NCBI GenBank assembly: GCA_013816805.1
Contig: JACDDS010000004.1
Location: 102,051-166,050, forward strand
Source: Chitinophagales bacterium
Lineage (GTDB): Bacteria > Bacteroidota > Bacteroidia > Chitinophagales > UBA10324
Length of the DNA: 64,000 bases
Reading direction: 5' to 3'
Positions within the stretch are counted from its first letter, which is position 1; every line of letters begins with the position of its first letter. The translations under genes were made by a program, and so were the position numbers. Under the pieces are notes generated by a model. The model did not search any database, was not told the DNA's origin, and saw only the letters and a list, made by a program, of their open reading frames with translations. Below are positions 26,666 to 36,375 of this stretch, piece by piece.

Positions 26666-27664
26666 TTAGTTCAACGGTGGCTGCTGCGTTATTTCCGTTT
26701 GATTTCTGATCTCTTCCTTCGGCTCTGAATCTTCATACGCTCTTATAATTTTTTTCACAAGGGGATGACGAACTACATCATTTTCGGTTAAGTGTACCGT
26801 ACCAATGCCTTTTATATCAGATAGAATGCTTAAAGCTTTAAATAATCCGCTGCGTTGTGATTTAGGCAGGTCGATTTGTGTGATGTCTCCGGTTACAATG
26901 CACTTTGCAGAAGAACCGATTCTTGTTAAAAACATCTTCAGCTGTACTTCGGTAGTGTTTTGTGCTTCATCCAAAATAATGTAAGCATGGTCGAGCGTTC
27001 GTCCGCGCATGAAGGCGAGAGGAGCCACCTCGATCACACGGTTTGCCATATAATAGTTCAGCTTATCAAGAGGGATCATATCATCCAGTGCATCGTACAA
27101 TGGACGTAAATACGGATCAATCTTTTCTTTTAAATCACCAGGCAAGTAACCGAGGTTTTCGCCAGCTTCGACTGCAGGACGGGTAAGTATTATTTTCCTT
27201 ATCTCCTTATTTTTTAAAGCACGCACTGCTAACGCAACTGCCGTATAGGTTTTTCCGGTTCCCGCAGGACCAATAGCAAATATGATGTCGTTATCTTCTG
27301 CCAGATCTACCATCCGTTTTTGATTCGGTGTTTTCGCCTTTACCACAATTCCATTTGGGCCGTAAACTATTGCATCAGGATGATGCTTCGGCATGTCCAC
27401 TTCAAAAGGATCAATATCGTCAAGCAGATCTTCGGCAGCTTTATCTGAAAGCCGACCGTATTTCTCAATAAAGTGCACCATATTGTTAAGCTTTTCTTCA
27501 AGCAGCTCCAGGTCCTGCGTATTTCCTTCAATCTTTATTTTATTTCCGCGTGACGTAATTTTCACCCGGGGAAAAGCATTTTTTATGGTTTGAAGCCGTG
27601 AATTGTTGATGCCAAGCAGATCGACAGGTTCTATCGAATCAAGATGAATAATTAATTCTGTCAA
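26666..27664 (-). CDS. phoH: PhoH-family ATPase
   Basis: The protein has 332 residues. It has an N-terminal KH-like region (about 1-80, ITSRGNKIKIEGNTQDLE) and then the PhoH P-loop domain: Walker A GPAGTGKT (132-139), Walker B AYIILDEAQNTT, and GDITQIDLP. It is predicted to be a cytoplasmic RNA-associated ATPase or helicase-like factor, by similarity to YbeZ, which works with the endoribonuclease YbeY. No ybeY is in the window. It is divergent from the SAM hydroxide adenosyltransferase at 27863. Confidence 0.93.
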   Translation of the reverse strand: MTELIIHLDSIEPVDLLGINNSRLQTIKNAFPRVKITSRGNKIKIEGNTQDLELLEEKLNNMVHFIEKYGRLSDKAAEDLLDDIDPFEVDMPKHHPDAIVYGPNGIVVKAKTPNQKRMVDLAEDNDIIFAIGPAGTGKTYTAVALAVRALKNKEIRKIILTRPAVEAGENLGYLPGDLKEKIDPYLRPLYDALDDMIPLDKLNYYMANRVIEVAPLAFMRGRTLDHAYIILDEAQNTTEVQLKMFLTRIGSSAKCIVTGDITQIDLPKSQRSGLFKALSILSDIKGIGTVHLTENDVVRHPLVKKIIRAYEDSEPKEEIRNQTEITQQPPLN

Positions 27665-27794
27665 CGGTTCTATTGTTTATGTTAAAACTAAGTAAAATGA
27701 GAACCAAATCACTGTAGAAAAGTTCATCGAGCAATTAAGAAACTAAAGAATACAAAATTGTGCAGCAAGTGAGTAAAGTCTTGAGAGAAGTTAA

Positions 27795-27824
27795 TTTGTT
27801 TCTGAGTTGCGAAGGTTACATTTG
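27795..27824 (+). promoter_or_regulatory. Bacteroidota-type promoter TTTG-N18-TACATTTG
   Basis: TTTG at 27795-27798 and TACATTTG at 27817-27824 fit the -33/-7 consensus with 18-base spacing. The start codon of the downstream gene is 38 bases further on. Confidence 0.65.
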
Positions 27825-27862
27825 CCACGTCAAATGCAAAAATTTAATTTGCATTTTCATGT

Positions 27863-28642
27863 ATGCCTGTAATCACGCTCACTACTGACCTGGGGACCCG
27901 CGACCACTACACGGGCACAGTAAAAGGCGAGCTGATGAAGGCCATTCCAAATGTTCAAATCGTTGATATTTCGAATGAAATTGAGCCATTTAATATTATG
28001 CATGGGGCTTTTGTTTTAAAAAACAGCTACCATCATTTTCCAAAAGGAACCTGCCATCTTATAGGTGTGAATACACTTAACGAAGAAGGCATGTCTTTTT
28101 TAGTGGTGCTAAATGAAGGATTTATTTTTATTGGTCCGGACAATGGTTTCTTCGGATTGATGTGGGAGGAATTGCCCTCGACAATTTTTCGCATCAGGGA
28201 GGATGCGGCAGAAATGTTCAGCACTCTTCCGATTAAAGATGTCTTTGTTCTGGCTGCTAAACATTTGCTTGCTGGTGGTGATCCGGAAGAAATTGCTGAT
28301 AAAATTTCAACTTACCGGCAGAGTGCGCTCGGCCGGCCTATGATCAATAATAATTTTATACGGTGTTCCATTATTTATTTTGACCGGTTTGAAAATGCAA
28401 TTCTCAATCTTACCCGGGAAGAGTTTGAAAAGGCTGCACATAACAGGAAATTTGTTGTTCATTTTAAGCGCTTTGATGATATCGATGCCGTGAGTGAAAA
28501 TTATTATTCAGTCCCTGAAAGTGAAAAGCTTATTCTATTTAATTCTGCAGGATACCTGGAGATCGCCATCAATAAAGGAAACGCAAAAGGATTATTAAAT
28601 TTAAGCGTCGGTGATTTGGTGCAAATAGAGTTTAAAGGATAA
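27863..28642 (+). CDS. SAM hydroxide adenosyltransferase family protein (DUF62)
   Basis: The protein has 259 residues, the typical length. ITLTTDLGTRDHYTGTVKGEL at the N-terminus carries the DxG...D SAM-binding residues, and PDNGFFGLMWEE and the C-terminal NSAGYLEIAINKGNA match the family. Characterised members hydrolyse S-adenosylmethionine to adenosine and methionine with an activated water; fluorinases and chlorinases share the fold. Halide use is not suggested here. It is a single gene with its own promoter. Confidence 0.9.
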   Translation: MPVITLTTDLGTRDHYTGTVKGELMKAIPNVQIVDISNEIEPFNIMHGAFVLKNSYHHFPKGTCHLIGVNTLNEEGMSFLVVLNEGFIFIGPDNGFFGLMWEELPSTIFRIREDAAEMFSTLPIKDVFVLAAKHLLAGGDPEEIADKISTYRQSALGRPMINNNFIRCSIIYFDRFENAILNLTREEFEKAAHNRKFVVHFKRFDDIDAVSENYYSVPESEKLILFNSAGYLEIAINKGNAKGLLNLSVGDLVQIEFKG

Positions 28643-28717
28643 CCAATCAGCGATAAACCCGGATTTTGCCGGTGTTACCATTCAAAAAATATAACTTTAA
28701 TCATCAAATACAAGTTG

Positions 28718-29066
28718 ATGAAACCGATCCTTTTCCTTTTCCTAAATGCCATGCTGTATCATCCTTTCTCTACGGCGCAAAGTTGGATTTGCCTCAGTTT
28801 TAAAAAATGGTCCGCAGGTAAATTTATTTCCCAATCCTTTTGCAGAACAGGCTACAGTCAATTTTGCTGTAACCGATTACATGGATTGCACCTTTAATCT
28901 TTACGACATAAATGGAAGGTTGGTAAAAACATTATTGGATGAACAGGTTAAACCAGGAACGAATCGTTTCACCTTTTCCCTGAAATATTTAGTACCGGGA
29001 AATTACGAGCTTATTATTTCCTCAGGATCAAAATTCATTAGCTCGAAGAAGATCATTAAAGAATAG
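28718..29066 (+). pseudogene. Signal peptide joined out of frame to a T9SS sorting domain
   Basis: From ATG 28718 the frame reads a signal peptide (MKPILFLFLNAMLYHPFSTAQS) and ends at 28897. Another frame gives VNLFPNPFAEQATVNFAV ... NLYDINGRLVKTLLDEQ ... SSKKIIKE-stop at 29066, a full sorting domain. There is essentially no cargo between them. It may be a gutted cargo gene, or a minimal secreted peptide with a one-base error. Confidence 0.65.
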
Positions 29067-29184
29067 TCCGGGTCGGCTACTCAATGTATAAAACCGAATA
29101 GGTATTCTCAATTCCTGCAGGAAATTTGTCTTTATATTGAAATAAGAGTGATTCATTTATTGTATTTTCAATAAAAACTTTGTT

Positions 29185-31002
29185 ATGAAATTATCAGTGG
29201 TTCATGTGGCAGGCATTAAAAAAAAGGAACACAGTTCTCTCAATTGTTATTACCCAAGACAAATAGAGAAAAGAAAGTTATCGGAGTTTATTTTTTTATT
29301 CCTGTTTCTGCTTCCGTTTAGTTCATTGGCACAAACAAATATTATTTGTACAAATCCCATTGCCGAACAGGTAATGGCGGGTAATTACGACCCTGCAGCG
29401 TATCATTTATCTCTTTTTTCCGACGATCCTAATGTAATCAGCCAGGGCATTAATGACTTTATAAATTCTGATTCGCTGAAAGCCGATCTTGAAAAGCTCG
29501 GGACATTTTTCAATCGCAATACTGCATCTGACACTGTTTCGCCAACCCGTGGAATCGGGGCAGCCCGCCGTTGGGTATACCAGAAGTTTCAGCAGTTTAG
29601 CACTTCAAACAGCGGTCATTTGCTTTCTTCCTATTTGCAGTTTGATACCACTATTTGTACTATGCGCCGGCATCGGGATGTATTTGCAGTTCTGCCGGGA
29701 ACAGATACCAGTGACCATTCCATAATTATTATTGAATCTCATTTAGACAGCCGGTGCGTTGATAACTGCGATACCAGCTGCCTCGCAGAAGGCATAGACG
29801 ATAATGGCAGTGGAACTGCCCTTGTAATAGAACTTGCAAGGGTCTTAAGCAAATATAATTTTAAGCACACGATTGTCTTTCTTGCCAATATCGGAGAAGA
29901 GCAGGGCCTGTTTGGCTCGACTGCTTTTGTCAATTATGCACAGCAAAAAAGTATTGATATAAAAGCGGTTTTAAATAACGATATAGTGGGTGGTGTTTTA
30001 TGCGGGCATACTTCTTCGCCGCCCAGCTGCTCTCCATTCGGAGATATTGATAGTACTGAGCTTCGGGTTTTTTCTTATGGTGGTTTTAATTCTTTACATA
30101 AAGGCCTGGCACGTTATATCAAGCTGCAATATCAAGAGCGACTATTACCTATAGCGAAGGTTCCTATGCTGATTTCTCTGATGGCGGCTGAAGACCGCAC
30201 CGGCAGGGGAGGAGATCACATTCCGTTTCGTCAGCGTGGCTATACCGCTATCCGATTCACTTCAGCAAATGAAAATGGAAATGCTAATGTCACAGATCCG
30301 GGCTATATAGATAATCAGCATACCTCGCGTGATGTGCTTGGGTATGATACTAACAGCGATGGCTCCCTGGATAGTTTCTTAGTAGATGTGCATTATCTGG
30401 CAAGAAACGCTCAGATCAACGCGGAAGCTGCGGCTATTGCGGCAATAAGTCCAAAAACACCAGACTTTGATTTGTCTCTAAATGGAAATCAATTTAACAT
30501 CACAATCCATTCAGCGGAAAGCTATCCAAAATATGATATAGGAGTACGAACTCTATCGTATGATTTCGACTCTGTATATACCATTTATGGAACAACAGGA
30601 ACGGTGACTACACCGGGTAGCGCTATCTATTATGTAAGCGTGGCATCTGTTGATTCAGATGGAGTAGAAAGCCTGTTCAGCGGAGAAAAGATGGAACATA
30701 TTACAGGAATTCATGACCCATATTCCGGGAAGGGAATATATCTTATGCCGGCAAAACCAAATCCGGCAGATGAAGCAGCAACCATTTCAGTGGTGGTTGA
30801 AAAAACCATTACTTATCATGAAGCAGCAATAGTGGTTATGGATTCAAATGGAAATGTAATAAAGAGATTTCCTATTGAATTAAAGAAAGGAATTAATGAA
30901 GTGCTTTTTCATCACGGGTATAATCCTTCCGGCAGCTATGTATATCAATTGGTGATTGATGGTAATATAGCAGATGCAAAAAAAATGATCTTCAGCAGGT
31001 AA
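29185..31002 (+). CDS. Secreted M28-family metallopeptidase with T9SS sorting domain
   Basis: The protein has 605 residues. The hydrophobic signal (about 33-50, ending FSSLAQ) follows a long N-terminus, so a later start is possible, but none is obvious. The M28 zinc peptidase domain has the expected ligands in order: H in IIESHLDSR (~185), D in GIDDNGSGTA (~204), the catalytic/ligand pair in IGEEQGL (~237), D in NNDIVGG (~265) and H in GGDHIPF (~344). A beta-rich domain and a sorting domain (KPNPADEAATISVVV to KKMIFSR) follow. It is probably an aminopeptidase on the cell surface or in the medium. Confidence 0.9.
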   Translation: MKLSVVHVAGIKKKEHSSLNCYYPRQIEKRKLSEFIFLFLFLLPFSSLAQTNIICTNPIAEQVMAGNYDPAAYHLSLFSDDPNVISQGINDFINSDSLKADLEKLGTFFNRNTASDTVSPTRGIGAARRWVYQKFQQFSTSNSGHLLSSYLQFDTTICTMRRHRDVFAVLPGTDTSDHSIIIIESHLDSRCVDNCDTSCLAEGIDDNGSGTALVIELARVLSKYNFKHTIVFLANIGEEQGLFGSTAFVNYAQQKSIDIKAVLNNDIVGGVLCGHTSSPPSCSPFGDIDSTELRVFSYGGFNSLHKGLARYIKLQYQERLLPIAKVPMLISLMAAEDRTGRGGDHIPFRQRGYTAIRFTSANENGNANVTDPGYIDNQHTSRDVLGYDTNSDGSLDSFLVDVHYLARNAQINAEAAAIAAISPKTPDFDLSLNGNQFNITIHSAESYPKYDIGVRTLSYDFDSVYTIYGTTGTVTTPGSAIYYVSVASVDSDGVESLFSGEKMEHITGIHDPYSGKGIYLMPAKPNPADEAATISVVVEKTITYHEAAIVVMDSNGNVIKRFPIELKKGINEVLFHHGYNPSGSYVYQLVIDGNIADAKKMIFSR

Positions 31003-31054
31003 AATTATTTTACTGCCCCGTGAGCTTGCATTTCCATACGGAGTAGTAGAAATT

Positions 31055-32747
31055 CTATTTATTAAGGATAAACTTTTTCACTTCAGAATATTTCGGTGTG
31101 CTTAATTTATAAAAATAAATACCGTTTGAAAGCATTGTGGCATAAAAAGATACCGTGTTATTTCCAGCCGGCATTTCTTCGTTAATAAGAGAAGCTACTT
31201 GTTTACCATTAATATCAATTACATCAAGGGTCACAAATTGTTTCTCCGGAATGGTAAACTGTATAGCAGTGGTTGAGCTAAAAGGATTTGGTAATGCCGA
31301 GGTGTTAAATTCCCGTTGATCAGATACTATTTCCGTTCGCGAGTTTTCGCACTGGGTGGTAGCCGTGTTACTGTTAGGATCATAAGTGTACCCATCTTTA
31401 GTAATATCAGTTATGGTAAAACACCACATACCGACAGGATTTGCCACTGAAGTCGTGGTTAACCTGGCGATTCCTTTTGTATTGGTTGTTGCACTCGTGA
31501 TTCCTGCGTTTGGTCCCGAATAGGAAGCTGTAACAGCGACACCTGAAACCGGCTGATCATCCTGATCAACAATGGTAACCTTATCTATTCCTTTGGTGCC
31601 GTTATTTTTTATTTTCCTGGATACTTCCTGGACCAGAACATGTAAAGCCGAAGCTTGCTGATTTAAATCAATCGTTCCAACCTTCAACTGATCACTTACA
31701 CTGTAAGCAATATAGCTTTTGTCTAATCAAGAAAAATCCAATGTTCTTATGCCGCCCGATGTTGGGCTTCCCTGCTTGTCCACGTATTCTTTTGCCAAAA
31801 CTCCATCAGGAACGGTCCAAAATAAAATTCTACCATAGTAACCAAGTCCTCCCAACCCGTACTGTATCAAACCAGAAGCTGCATATTTTCCGTCGGGAGT
31901 AAACTTCACTGTATTATATCCATAGTCACCATCTATGTGGAGTGTTTTAATCAACTGACCATCAGAAACTCTCCAAATCTTAGTAGTCATGTTGTAGCCG
32001 CTGCCGGCGCTTGCAACAAATTGTCCATCGGGAGAAACATCAACATTGACATTGGTTCCACCGTTAAGGTATGTCCCATGGGTAAGTGTTCTGATGAGAA
32101 CCCCGGTATTGTAATCCCAGAATTTCACGAGTCCATCATCACCACCGGAAATAAGATATTTTCCATCAGGAGTAAAGGCAAGACCGTCCGTTTCATACTG
32201 ATGACCGGGTAGTGTTCTCAGCAAATTGAAATTATTGTCATAGATTCTGATTTCGCCATTGTTATTATAACCCGCCGGCTGCAATAACAGTTTGATCCGG
32301 AGAATATTCAATAGCATATACATTCCCTCCGGGATTGGTCAATGATTTAAGCTGCCTTCCGTCTACCGCGTATTTAAATTGTCCGGGTTTATCTGCAGAA
32401 CATCCGCCATCAGGAGCACAATAAACACTTCCATTGCCAGAGATAATCGTTTGACCATCTGAAGAAACATCAACATCGTTTGTAAGCCCCATAGCTGGAT
32501 TTTCAATGGAAGTTAGTAAGTCACCATCCGTTACTTGCCAAACCTTGATTTGGCCGCATAGATAAGGAAAGCAATTATCAGCAGAACCGCCTGTGACAAG
32601 ACGTATGTTGTCCGGTGAAAATTTAATGGTTTGTACCTGTACGGTTTTCTGCCATAAAATATTAATATCTAACGACTGGGCAGTTACACTTTGGGCAATA
32701 AACAGCAATGAGCATATTGCCGGGATAAACCTGGAAAAATTTTTCAT
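31055..32747 (-). pseudogene. WD40-repeat protein with T9SS sorting domain, one frameshift and one in-frame stop
   Basis: Three frames belong to one gene of about 563 residues. From ATG 32747: a signal peptide (KNFSRFIPAICSLLFIAQSV) and WD40 blades (IKFSPDNIRLVTGGS...). An extra G near 32272 (GGCGGGTTAT for GGC GGT TAT) shifts the frame into more blades (FTPDGKYLISGGDDGLVKFWDYNTG). An in-frame TGA at 31727 then follows, after which the same frame continues with LDKSYIAYSVSDQLKVGTIDL, a carboxypeptidase-like beta domain (DQPVSGVAVTASYSG) and a sorting domain (ALPNPFSSTTAIQF to KKFILNK). Two lesions make a sequencing artefact less likely. Confidence 0.82.
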
Positions 32748-32914
32748 GGTTAAGCAATTTTCGTGAATGATTAATTTAAAATCAGTTTGTAAGCATTTGA
32801 GCAATCATATTACCACGCCATTATTCCGATGGCAATAGTTTAGAATTACAAAAATAATTAACCGCAGGCTCGAAATATCATGGAATTATAACATTTTCAC
32901 TTTTAAAAAACAAT

Positions 32915-33351
32915 CTACATTTCTTTGAAATCCGGATTAAAAATTTCTAATGGACATTCCCATATACTAAGACTTCCCCTCATCATAATTGGTTTCAAGA
33001 ACTGCTTACAATCGGTAAATAACCACGCAAACCGTCCCTCCGTATAATCGCCAAATGCTTTTTCTTCAATTGATAGCTCATTTAGAAAATAATCGGAATA
33101 ATTACAGTCCGGTATTTTGACAATATCTGTTACCGCAGCTTCTCCTATTATTGCGCCAAAAGGAAGCCCTGAAAAATTATTGATGTATTTGGTAAACGGA
33201 TATTTATCGCAGAAGATGATGCCTGCTTTACTTTTACTTGCATGAATAAGGATTCTTCCCCGATAGGTCGTCTGCCAGCTTCTTGTTTCTATTGTTTTAT
33301 GTCCTGTAACTACAAGAGTGCCCAGGGCTGCAAGAGTGATATAGCTTTCAT
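32915..33351 (-). pseudogene. ASCH-domain protein, single-base frameshift
   Basis: The gene is hidden because the long frame lacks a start codon. ATG 33351 gives MKAISLLQPWA. After a one-base loss near 33311-33318 the next frame reads LVVTGHKTIETRSWQTTYRG, then RILIHASKSKAG, FGAIIGEAAVTDIVKI, EGRFAWLFTDCKQF and a stop at 32915. The order Q-P-W-A, K-T-(V/I)-E-x-R-S/T-W, R-G-x-(L/I)-L-I-H-A and the late F-A-W match the ASC-1-like ASCH family (RNA-binding or nucleoside-processing fold). Repaired length is about 145 residues. Confidence 0.75.
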
Positions 33352-33497
33352 GAGAAATAGCTGTTACGATAGGTATCAGTTGTAAATATTGAAATCGCAG
33401 TATTTACAGTTCCATTATTGAATGCGATATTTTTCTACCTTGTCGGGATAATATCGTTAACCTTTTTTCCTCTTCAAAATAAAATCAAAACCCAATA

Positions 33498-35540
33498 ATG
33501 AAAAAACAATTACGAAGTCAGAGTAAAATTTCGAAATCGAGAACGCCACAACTTCTGCGGCTGGACATAAAGTTAGCTCCGCATTTTATCACCTTATTGA
33601 TGATGATATTCAGTTTAACCTATGGACAAAGTATGGCCCAGGGAACATGGACACCAGTTACAAGCCGTGCAATAGATCCAAACGGCGGCGGCATGCTTCT
33701 GCTCTCCGATGGCACTGTGATGGCAAAGACCTTTTCAGGTGGGGATTCTTATGGAAATATTTATGATAAGCTGACACCAGACAGCCATGGCAGCTACATT
33801 AATGGTACCTGGACAAGAATGCCTGCAATGCATAACACGCGTCTTTATTTTTCGTCTCAGATACTTATGGATGGCCGGGTATATGTTGCAGGTGGTGAAT
33901 ATGGAAGCGGTGGATCTCTTGGTGAAACCTTTGATCCGCTCACGAATGTATGGACTATGGCACCTAATCAGGGCCAGAGGATCAGCGATGCTAATTCAGA
34001 AATTTTACCAGACGGCAAAGTACTCCAGGCTCTTGTAACCGGCAGCCTGAAAGGGACTGACATTTATGATCCGGTGACTAATAAATACAGTACTGGTCCC
34101 ACCGCCCGTGGCATTCATAATGAATCCGCCTGGGTGAAGCTTCCCGATAACAGCATTTTATTTGTAGACCGTTTGAGCACCGCATCCGAAAGATATATAC
34201 CTTCCTTAAATCAATGGATTGCAGATGCAACAGTGCCGGTTTCTTTGTATGACTCTTTTGGTGATGAAACAGGTGCAGCAGTTTTATTACCTGATGGCCG
34301 CGCTTTCTTTATCGGATCCAGCGGACACACTGCTTATTATTCCCCTTCCGGTACAACCAGTCCGGGAACCTGGACTGCAGGGCCAAATATTCCCAGCGGA
34401 AAAGGAACCCCTGATGCACCGGCAGCAATGATGGTAAACGGCAAAGTTCTTTGTGCGGTCTCACCTGTTCCCACATCATCCAATCATTTTCCTTCACCAA
34501 CCTCTTTCTATGAGTTCGATTACATAGCTAATACGTTTACCTCTATTACCACTCCAAGAGGTGGTGCATCTATTAATGTGCCTTGTTATGTTACCGGAAT
34601 GCTTGATCTGCCTGATGGATCAGTGCTCTTTGCCATGCAGGATTCAACACGCTATTATGTCTACTCTCCGGATGGCATTCCAACTGCTTCAGGAAAACCG
34701 GTGATTAATACTATAAATCAACAGGATTGTGGTGCAGAATATACGCTTACAGGCACCTTATTTAATGGTATATCGGAAGGAGCCTACTATGGTGACGACT
34801 GGCAAATGGCGAGTAATTATCCGATCATAAGGCTGACTTCAGGTACCAATATATATTATGCACGAACCTATAACTGGAACAGCACCGGAGTACAGCGCGG
34901 AAGTGCAGCAGATACTGCTAAATTTACGCTTCCTGTCAACCTGCCGCAGGCAACTTATTCAATGGTAGTAACTTCTAATGGCTTTAGCTCAGATGCAGTA
35001 TCATTTACAGTTCAGCCAGGTCCTGATGCTAAGATTACCCCTTTGGGCAGCCTTGATATTTGCGGAACGGGATCTGTAATCCTTGAGGCTAACAGTGGCG
35101 ATGGATATACCTATCAATGGCTGAAAAGAGGAAATCCGATATCCGGTGCAACTGATCGAGCCTATACGGCCACTACTAAAGGATTTTATAAGGTAGTTGT
35201 AACTAACAGTAATGGCTGCAGTAAAACTTCTAACGGCACTAAGGTTATCAATTCCTGCATGCAAAGTGCAAAACTGGATTTAACTGAAGCAGATTTAACA
35301 ATTTTTCCTAACCCTGCAGAAACTAAAGCCAACGTGCATTTTACTATTTCAAACTCTTCTCATGTTTTATTACGAATATTTGACATGAGTGGAAAAAAAG
35401 TATTTACCATCTTGAATCAAAACCTGGCTGAAGGAGAATATTCTCTGGATTTGAATGCCAGTCAGTTTACGAAAGGGGTGTATCTGGTAAATTTGATCAC
35501 TGATTCAGCTACTCAAAATCAGAAATTAATTATACAATAG
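33498..35540 (+). CDS. Galactose-oxidase-like Kelch propeller protein with DUF1929-like, Ig-like and T9SS domains
   Basis: The protein has 680 residues: a signal peptide (about 30-48, after a basic N-terminus), a Kelch/galactose-oxidase propeller (about 50-400; YVAGGEYGSGG...LGETFDPLTN.W), a DUF1929-type C-terminal Ig-fold as in galactose/glyoxal oxidases (YYGDDWQMASNYPIIRLT ... ARTYNWNSTGV, about 405-500), an Ig-like domain (SVILEANSGDGYTYQWLKRG) and a sorting domain (IFPNPAETKANVHF to NQKLIIQ). I could not identify the Cys-Tyr cofactor and Cu ligands of true oxidases, so activity is uncertain. Confidence 0.85.
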   Translation: MKKQLRSQSKISKSRTPQLLRLDIKLAPHFITLLMMIFSLTYGQSMAQGTWTPVTSRAIDPNGGGMLLLSDGTVMAKTFSGGDSYGNIYDKLTPDSHGSYINGTWTRMPAMHNTRLYFSSQILMDGRVYVAGGEYGSGGSLGETFDPLTNVWTMAPNQGQRISDANSEILPDGKVLQALVTGSLKGTDIYDPVTNKYSTGPTARGIHNESAWVKLPDNSILFVDRLSTASERYIPSLNQWIADATVPVSLYDSFGDETGAAVLLPDGRAFFIGSSGHTAYYSPSGTTSPGTWTAGPNIPSGKGTPDAPAAMMVNGKVLCAVSPVPTSSNHFPSPTSFYEFDYIANTFTSITTPRGGASINVPCYVTGMLDLPDGSVLFAMQDSTRYYVYSPDGIPTASGKPVINTINQQDCGAEYTLTGTLFNGISEGAYYGDDWQMASNYPIIRLTSGTNIYYARTYNWNSTGVQRGSAADTAKFTLPVNLPQATYSMVVTSNGFSSDAVSFTVQPGPDAKITPLGSLDICGTGSVILEANSGDGYTYQWLKRGNPISGATDRAYTATTKGFYKVVVTNSNGCSKTSNGTKVINSCMQSAKLDLTEADLTIFPNPAETKANVHFTISNSSHVLLRIFDMSGKKVFTILNQNLAEGEYSLDLNASQFTKGVYLVNLITDSATQNQKLIIQ

Positions 35541-35550
35541 TATCCAAGAA

Positions 35551-35590
35551 AAAATAGCATCCTTTTGAAATGGGAGGATGCTATTTCTTC
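35551..35590 (+). terminator. Hairpin terminator after the galactose-oxidase-like gene
   Basis: AAATAGCATCCT pairs perfectly with AGGATGCTATTT across an 11-base loop, 12 bases after the stop. The T-run after it is weak. Confidence 0.65.
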
Positions 35591-35658
35591 CGTTATACAA
35601 ACCCACTGACATAGTGGATAAGTTAAATCGTTAAAGCCTTCAACCCATTTTAAGTGTT

Positions 35659-35666
35659 TATCTTTG
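35659..35666 (+). promoter_or_regulatory. -7 box TATCTTTG
   Basis: It is a perfect TAnnTTTG match 18 bases before the start of the DUF2158-like gene. Confidence 0.55.
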
Positions 35667-35684
35667 TGTGCTTAAATAATTACA

Positions 35685-35891
35685 ATGAGTGAATTTAAAC
35701 TAGGTGATGTTGTTTCCTTAAAGTCCGGAGGACCTGGCAGAAATGTTTGTTATGTAGATGGCAGCAGAGTAAGGGTAGACTGGTACGACGGGAAGAATAA
35801 CAAAATGGTCTATAAAACTTACCGTTCAGAAGATCTGAAAAAATACATAATGCCACAATATACAATTGGTGAGGTGGCAAACAATTTATAG
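35685..35891 (+). CDS. DUF2158 (YodC-like) small protein
   Basis: The protein has 68 residues. FKLGDVVSLKSGGPGRNVCYVDGSRVRVDWYDG matches the DUF2158 pattern (G..V.LKSGGP.M.V......V...W). This is a small SH3-like fold of unknown function, here with a slightly longer tail. It has its own promoter box. Confidence 0.75.
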   Translation: MSEFKLGDVVSLKSGGPGRNVCYVDGSRVRVDWYDGKNNKMVYKTYRSEDLKKYIMPQYTIGEVANNL

Positions 35892-35953
35892 CTCAAAGTA
35901 AAATGGGGTTATATTTTAATTCTTCAGCGTAATTCGTTATTAATTTCCACAAG

Positions 35954-36262
35954 TTAACGTGGCAAAACGGTAGCAGTATGATGGAACCTTTCTTCTTTGG
36001 TTTTCCGGAATCTCTGCCAAACCCACATTATAGTAAAGGAAGGAATAAAATCAAGGCCGGGCATTAATTCTTCCACGAAGTTAAATAAGCTTCCAAATGC
36101 TCCCCTCCAACCTCCAAATGCTTTATAGAAAATGAAAGCGGAAACGGGTGCCCACACCACATCACCTATCTCTCCTACAAATGGAATGGCATAGGTAGCA
36201 TAACCCATTGCATCCATTAAGATGCAAAAAAGCAGTGATGGCTGATTTTTCATGCTGTTCAT
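35954..36262 (-). CDS. Small membrane protein of unknown function
   Basis: The protein has 102 residues with two or three hydrophobic segments (about 7-25, 35-50, 75-85). The distinctive segments MGYATYAIPFVGEIGDVVWAPVSAFIFYKAFGG and LDFIPSFTIMWVW contain conserved-looking Gly, Pro and Asp within or near membranes. I recall similar unnamed proteins in Bacteroidota but cannot assign a family. It is convergent with the DUF2158 gene. Confidence 0.6.
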   Translation of the reverse strand: MNSMKNQPSLLFCILMDAMGYATYAIPFVGEIGDVVWAPVSAFIFYKAFGGWRGAFGSLFNFVEELMPGLDFIPSFTIMWVWQRFRKTKEERFHHTATVLPR

Positions 36263-36375
36263 TTTTTATATTAAGCGCGGCTATAATCAAAATACATACC
36301 ATCAGTAACGCATGAGAATCTTCCGCTTAAAAATTCGTTTTATTATTATTACAAAAGGAAAAAGATTACATCACT

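Noticed and set aside
27863-28642. A halogenase role (fluorinase/chlorinase) for the DUF62 protein
   Set aside because: The sequence is of the ordinary SAM hydroxide adenosyltransferase type and no biosynthetic genes for halogenated products are nearby.
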